Shown in pieces: positions 60,888 to 64,000 of a DNA stretch of 64,000 nucleotides (position 1 is its first letter; each line of letters starts with the position of its first letter). This DNA comes from CBDBFH01 sp965204775. GTDB lineage: Bacteria; Pseudomonadota; Alphaproteobacteria; JAPOUT01; G958296285. The stretch lies in the NCBI GenBank assembly GCA_965204775.1, contig CBDBFH010000027.1, positions 62,001-126,000 of the forward strand, in the 5' to 3' direction. The notes under the pieces are model-generated. The model was not told the origin of the DNA and did no database searches. It saw only the letters and a list, made by a program, of their open reading frames with translations. The translations under genes were made by a program, and so were the position numbers.

Positions 60888-61766
60888 ATGGGCGCGATTA
60901 CGGCGCAGATGGTCAAGGTGCTGCGCTCCCGGACGGGCGCGGGCCTGATGGATTGCAAAAAAGCGCTGGCCGAAAGCGGCGGCGAGATCGAGGCGGCGGT
61001 TGACTGGCTGCGCCGCAAGGGCCATGCGGCGGCGGCCAACCGGGCCGGACGCGCGGCGGGCGAAGGCCTGATTGCGCTGGCGGTCGAGGGGTCGGCAGGG
61101 GCGCTGGTCGAATTGAATTCGGAGACGGATTTTGTCGCCCGCAATGAGGTTTTTGCCGAGGCCGCGGCGGAGATTGCCCGCGCGGCGTTGCGGGTGGAGG
61201 GGCTTGAGAGTTTGCGCGCCGCCGCCATGCCCGGCGCGGCGGCGACGGTCGGGGAATGCGTCGGCGATCTGGCCGCGCGGCTGGGGGAGAATATCGTTCT
61301 GCGCCGGACGGCAAAACTGGAATGCGGGGGTCTGGTGGCCGCTTATGTGCATAACCGGGTGCGGGAGGGCTGCGAGGCGGGCCGGATCGGAGCGCTGGCG
61401 GCGCTGGAATCGGAGGGCAGGCCGGAGGCGCTGGCCGCCTGTGGCCGCCTTCTGGCGATGCATATTGCCTCGGCGCGGCCTCTGGCGGTCCGGCGCGAGG
61501 ACATCAGCCCCGATCTCGTCGCCCGCGAGCGCGAAATCCATGCTGGACAGGCGGCCTTGTCGGGCAAGCCGGAGGCGGTCGCCGCGAAGATCACCGCCGG
61601 GCGGATGGAGAAATTTTACCGGGAAAACGCCCTCCTTGAACAGGCATGGATCATGGACGACAAGAAGACCGTCGGCGGCATCCTCGAAGAGGAGGGGCGC
61701 AAGATCGGCGCGCCGGTGAAGATCGCGGGTCTGGCCTGCTTTGCGCTGGGCGAGGCGGCCAACTGA
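60888..61766 (+). CDS. tsf: Elongation factor Ts
   Basis: The 292-residue nucleotide exchange factor for EF-Tu has the N-terminal RSRTGAGLMDCKKALAES, the ELNSETDFVARNEVF motif and the dimerisation segment ARPLAVRREDISPDLVARER. It lies three bases after rpsB. Confidence 0.97.
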   Translation: MGAITAQMVKVLRSRTGAGLMDCKKALAESGGEIEAAVDWLRRKGHAAAANRAGRAAGEGLIALAVEGSAGALVELNSETDFVARNEVFAEAAAEIARAALRVEGLESLRAAAMPGAAATVGECVGDLAARLGENIVLRRTAKLECGGLVAAYVHNRVREGCEAGRIGALAALESEGRPEALAACGRLLAMHIASARPLAVRREDISPDLVAREREIHAGQAALSGKPEAVAAKITAGRMEKFYRENALLEQAWIMDDKKTVGGILEEEGRKIGAPVKIAGLACFALGEAAN

Positions 61767-61790
61767 GGCCCGCATAACAGGGCCGGGAAG

Positions 61791-62510
61791 ATGGCGGATA
61801 AACCGGCATATAAGCGGATACTTCTCAAACTTTCCGGGGAGGCGTTGAGCGGCAAGCTGGGCGGCGGCCTCGATCCGGCGGAAATCTCGCGGCTGGCCGG
61901 GGAGATCGCGGCGCTGGCCGGGCAGGGCCTGGAGATCGGCCTGGTCACGGGCGGGGGCAATATTCTGCGCGGCCAGAATGCAGCCGGCATCGAGCGGGCG
62001 ACCGCCGACTATATGGGAATGCTAGCGACCGTCATCAATGCGCTGGCCATGCAAAGCGCCATCGAAGAGGCGGGCTGCAGGGCGCGGGTTCTCTCGGCGA
62101 TTCCGATGCAGGCAGTCTGCGAGCCTTATATTCGCCGCCGCGCGATTCGGCATATGGAGAAGGGACGGATCGTCATTCTGGCCGGGGGGACGGGCAATCC
62201 GTTTGTGACCACCGACACCGCCGCCGCCCTGCGCGCCGCCGACCTGAATTGCGCCGCCCTGTTCAAGGCGACCCGGGTCGATGGCGTCTATTCCGCCGAT
62301 CCGCGCACCGATCCCGGGGCCAAACGCTTCGCCCGCCTGACCTATCAGGAGGTGATTGAGCGTCGCCTGGCGGTGATGGACGCCTCGGCGATCAGCTTAT
62401 GCCGCGACAACGCGGTGCCGATTGTCGTATTCTCGCTGGAAGCGAAAGGAGCGCTGGCCCGCGCCGTTCAGGGGCGCGGGCGGCGCACGGTTATCGGGGG
62501 CGGCGCATGA
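61791..62510 (+). CDS. pyrH: UMP kinase
   Basis: The 239-residue hexameric UMP kinase has RILLKLSGEALSG, VTGGGNILRGQ, DYMGMLATVINALAMQ and FKATRVDGVYSADPRTDP. It makes UDP and is allosterically controlled by GTP and UTP in this family. It ends with an ATGA overlap of frr. Confidence 0.97.
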   Translation: MADKPAYKRILLKLSGEALSGKLGGGLDPAEISRLAGEIAALAGQGLEIGLVTGGGNILRGQNAAGIERATADYMGMLATVINALAMQSAIEEAGCRARVLSAIPMQAVCEPYIRRRAIRHMEKGRIVILAGGTGNPFVTTDTAAALRAADLNCAALFKATRVDGVYSADPRTDPGAKRFARLTYQEVIERRLAVMDASAISLCRDNAVPIVVFSLEAKGALARAVQGRGRRTVIGGGA

Positions 62511-63064
62511 GCGGCGTAGACGACATTCTGGCCGATCTGACCCGGCGCATGGACGGGGCCGCGGCGAGTCTGAAGAGCGAACTGGCCGGACTGCGCGCCG
62601 GACGGGCCAGCGCCGGCATGATGGAGCCGGTCCGGGTCGAGGCCTACGGACAGACCATGCCGCTCTCCCAACTGGCGACGGTCACCACGCCCGAAACCCG
62701 GCTGATCGTGGTTCAGGTCTGGGACCGGAGTCAGGTCGCGGCGGTGGAGAAGGCGATCCGCGCCTCCGGGCTGGGGATCAATCCGGTCACGGAAGGTCAG
62801 GTGATCCGCCTGCCCCTGCCGCAGCTGAATGAGGAGCGCCGGCGCGAATTGAGCAAACTCGCCTCCCGCTACGCCGAGACCGCCAGGGTCGCGGCGCGCA
62901 ATGTGCGCCGCGACGGCATGGAGAAGGTCAAGGCGATGGAGAAGGAGATCGGCAAGGACGCGGTGCGCGCGGCTTCGGCCCGCATTCAGGAACTGACCGA
63001 CAGGATCACCGGCGGCATCGACCAGCTGCTCGCCGCCAAAGAAGCCGAGATCATGCAGGTTTGA
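62507..63064 (+). CDS. frr: Ribosome recycling factor
   Basis: The 185-residue protein has LRAGRASAGMMEPVRVEAYG, PEMRLIVVQ-like TPETRLIVVQVWD and the helical PLPQLNEERRRELSKLASRY. It splits post-termination ribosomes with EF-G. ATGA overlap with pyrH; uppS starts three bases later. Confidence 0.97.
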   Translation: MSGVDDILADLTRRMDGAAASLKSELAGLRAGRASAGMMEPVRVEAYGQTMPLSQLATVTTPETRLIVVQVWDRSQVAAVEKAIRASGLGINPVTEGQVIRLPLPQLNEERRRELSKLASRYAETARVAARNVRRDGMEKVKAMEKEIGKDAVRAASARIQELTDRITGGIDQLLAAKEAEIMQV

Positions 63065-63067
63065 CCC

Positions 63068-63805
63068 ATGTCCGTTCCGGCGCAGGTCAAGGGGGAATCG
63101 GGTCTTCCCCGGCATGTCGCCGTGATCATGGACGGCAACCGGCGCTGGGCCGAGGCGCGCGGGCTGCCCTGTTCCGCCGGGCACCGGCGCGGGGTCGAGG
63201 CGCTGCGCCGCACGGTCCGCGCCTGCGGCGCGCGCGGACTGGACTGCCTGACCCTCTATGCCTTCAGCCGCGACAACTGGCGCAGGCCGCAGGAGGAGGT
63301 CGAGCATCTGATGAGCCTCGTGCGCTCGTATATTCACAGCGATCTGGCCGAATTGCATCGGCAGGGGGTTCGGGTTCGGGCGCTGGGCGCGCGCGAGGGC
63401 CTGGAGCACAGCCTGCGCGCCCTGATCGCGCGCGCCGAGTCCCTCACCTGCGACAATCGCGCCATGACTCTGGCGATTGCCTTCAATTACAGCGGGCGCG
63501 ATGAAATTCTGCGCGCCGTCCGCCGTCTTGTCGCCCACGCCCGGCAGAACGCCGCCGGAGCCGAAAAACTGACCCGCGCCGATTTCGAGCGCCATCTGGA
63601 CACCGCAGGCATGCCGCCGCCCGACCTGATTATCCGCACCAGCGGCGAAAAACGGCTCAGCGATTTCCTCCTCTGGCAGAGCGCCTATGCCGAATTCGTC
63701 TTTCTGGACGCGCTCTGGCCCGATTTCACCGAAGAAGAACTCGACGCCGCCCTTGCCGAATACCGCGCCCGCCGCCGCCGCTTCGGCGCCGGGGAGGAAG
63801 GGTGA
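63068..63805 (+). CDS. uppS: Undecaprenyl diphosphate synthase (isoprenyl transferase)
   Basis: The 245-residue cis-prenyltransferase has HVAVIMDGNRRWAEARG with catalytic D22, TLYAFSRDNWRRPQEEV, AFNYSGRDEI and IRTSGEKRLSDFLLWQSAYAE. It makes the lipid carrier for peptidoglycan. It overlaps cdsA as GTGA. Confidence 0.97.
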   Translation: MSVPAQVKGESGLPRHVAVIMDGNRRWAEARGLPCSAGHRRGVEALRRTVRACGARGLDCLTLYAFSRDNWRRPQEEVEHLMSLVRSYIHSDLAELHRQGVRVRALGAREGLEHSLRALIARAESLTCDNRAMTLAIAFNYSGRDEILRAVRRLVAHARQNAAGAEKLTRADFERHLDTAGMPPPDLIIRTSGEKRLSDFLLWQSAYAEFVFLDALWPDFTEEELDAALAEYRARRRRFGAGEEG

Positions 63806-64000
63806 GCACGTCATCCGATCTGCCGGTGCGGGCCGGGTCGGCGCTGGCGATCATCCCGCCCGTCCTCGCCGCCGTCTGGGCCGGAGGCTGGGCCTTCTAT
63901 GCGCTCCTCCTGCTGGGCGGCGGCTTGCTGGCGCTGGAATGGGGCAAACTGGGTTTTGAAGATTCGCCGTGGCCGCTCTTCACCCTCCTCCATCTGGCCG
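63802..64000 (+). CDS. cdsA: Phosphatidate cytidylyltransferase, N-terminal part (cut by window edge)
   Basis: From a GTG that overlaps the uppS stop, 66 residues are visible: a short soluble start (MSTSSDLPVRAGSAL), then hydrophobic segments IIPPVLAAVWAGGWAFY and LLLLGGGLLALEWGKL. This is the usual N-terminus of CdsA, which makes CDP-diacylglycerol, and its place after uppS is conserved. GGGGAGGAAGG precedes the start. The catalytic part lies outside the window. Confidence 0.85.
   Translation, partial: MSTSSDLPVRAGSALAIIPPVLAAVWAGGWAFYALLLLGGGLLALEWGKLGFEDSPWPLFTLLHLA

Overview
The window is high-GC, densely packed bacterial DNA. It most likely comes from the chromosome of an alphaproteobacterium. 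Pointers to this class are the AapJQMP general amino-acid transporter, a CckA-type hybrid kinase, a DksA lacking most zinc cysteines, a DUF1476 F1-ATPase inhibitor (zeta) gene beside the purine genes, an NDUFS4-like complex I protein, the gene order recA-alaS-icd, and a GTTC-N7-GTTC SOS box upstream of recA. I cannot name the genus. Many genes overlap by ATGA, GTGA or TTGA, and intergenic gaps are short. The only gene-free stretch over 300 bases is 37234-37752, which holds a CRISPR array.

Layout: 1-1913 (-) is a CO-dehydrogenase-like molybdenum hydroxylase set (coxG, coxS, coxM, start of the large subunit). 1939-9474 (-) is a ten-gene Mrp-type cation/proton antiporter operon with three antiporter-like subunits. 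9598-12827 holds a double cold-shock protein, a hotdog thioesterase, tRNA-Pro, an NDUFS4-like gene, tRNA-Arg, a ClpP-fold membrane protein and a Sel1 lipoprotein. 12840-15727 (-) has a stand-alone biotinyl carrier domain, modBA and metC. 15834-19923 is aapJQMP. 19920-22624 (-) has a GNAT acetyltransferase, cysK, a cytochrome b561-like fragment and a desaturase. 22701-30588 runs from a PuuD-like membrane protein through rplM-rpsI, two lipoproteins, an aminotransferase, hom, glpX and recJ. 30622-37233 has tRNA-Glu, a VOC protein, dksA, cckA, recA and alaS.

The most notable region is 37319-39150. It has a short CRISPR array (four full 36-bp repeats plus one half-decayed repeat, spacers of 29-30 bp) directly behind a 465-residue TnpB-family RuvC nuclease gene. 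There are no cas1, cas2 or other cas genes. The layout is that of a minimal type V-U CRISPR system, placed between the housekeeping genes alaS and icd. Repeat decay indicates that the array is read on the minus strand, in the same direction as the nuclease gene.

39184-53359 carries icd, trmJ, rpsD, grxD-bolA, the purine genes purL-Q-S-C and purB, the DUF1476 gene, radC, map, a CinA-domain gene, a small exported protein, a fused nucleotidyltransferase-HEPN gene, tRNA-Pro and ctaA. 53312-59876 holds uvrA and dnaE, each broken by a single extra base in a G/C run. Because dnaE is essential, sequence error is the simplest explanation. The window ends with rpsB-tsf-pyrH-frr-uppS-cdsA, the conserved translation and envelope-lipid operon.
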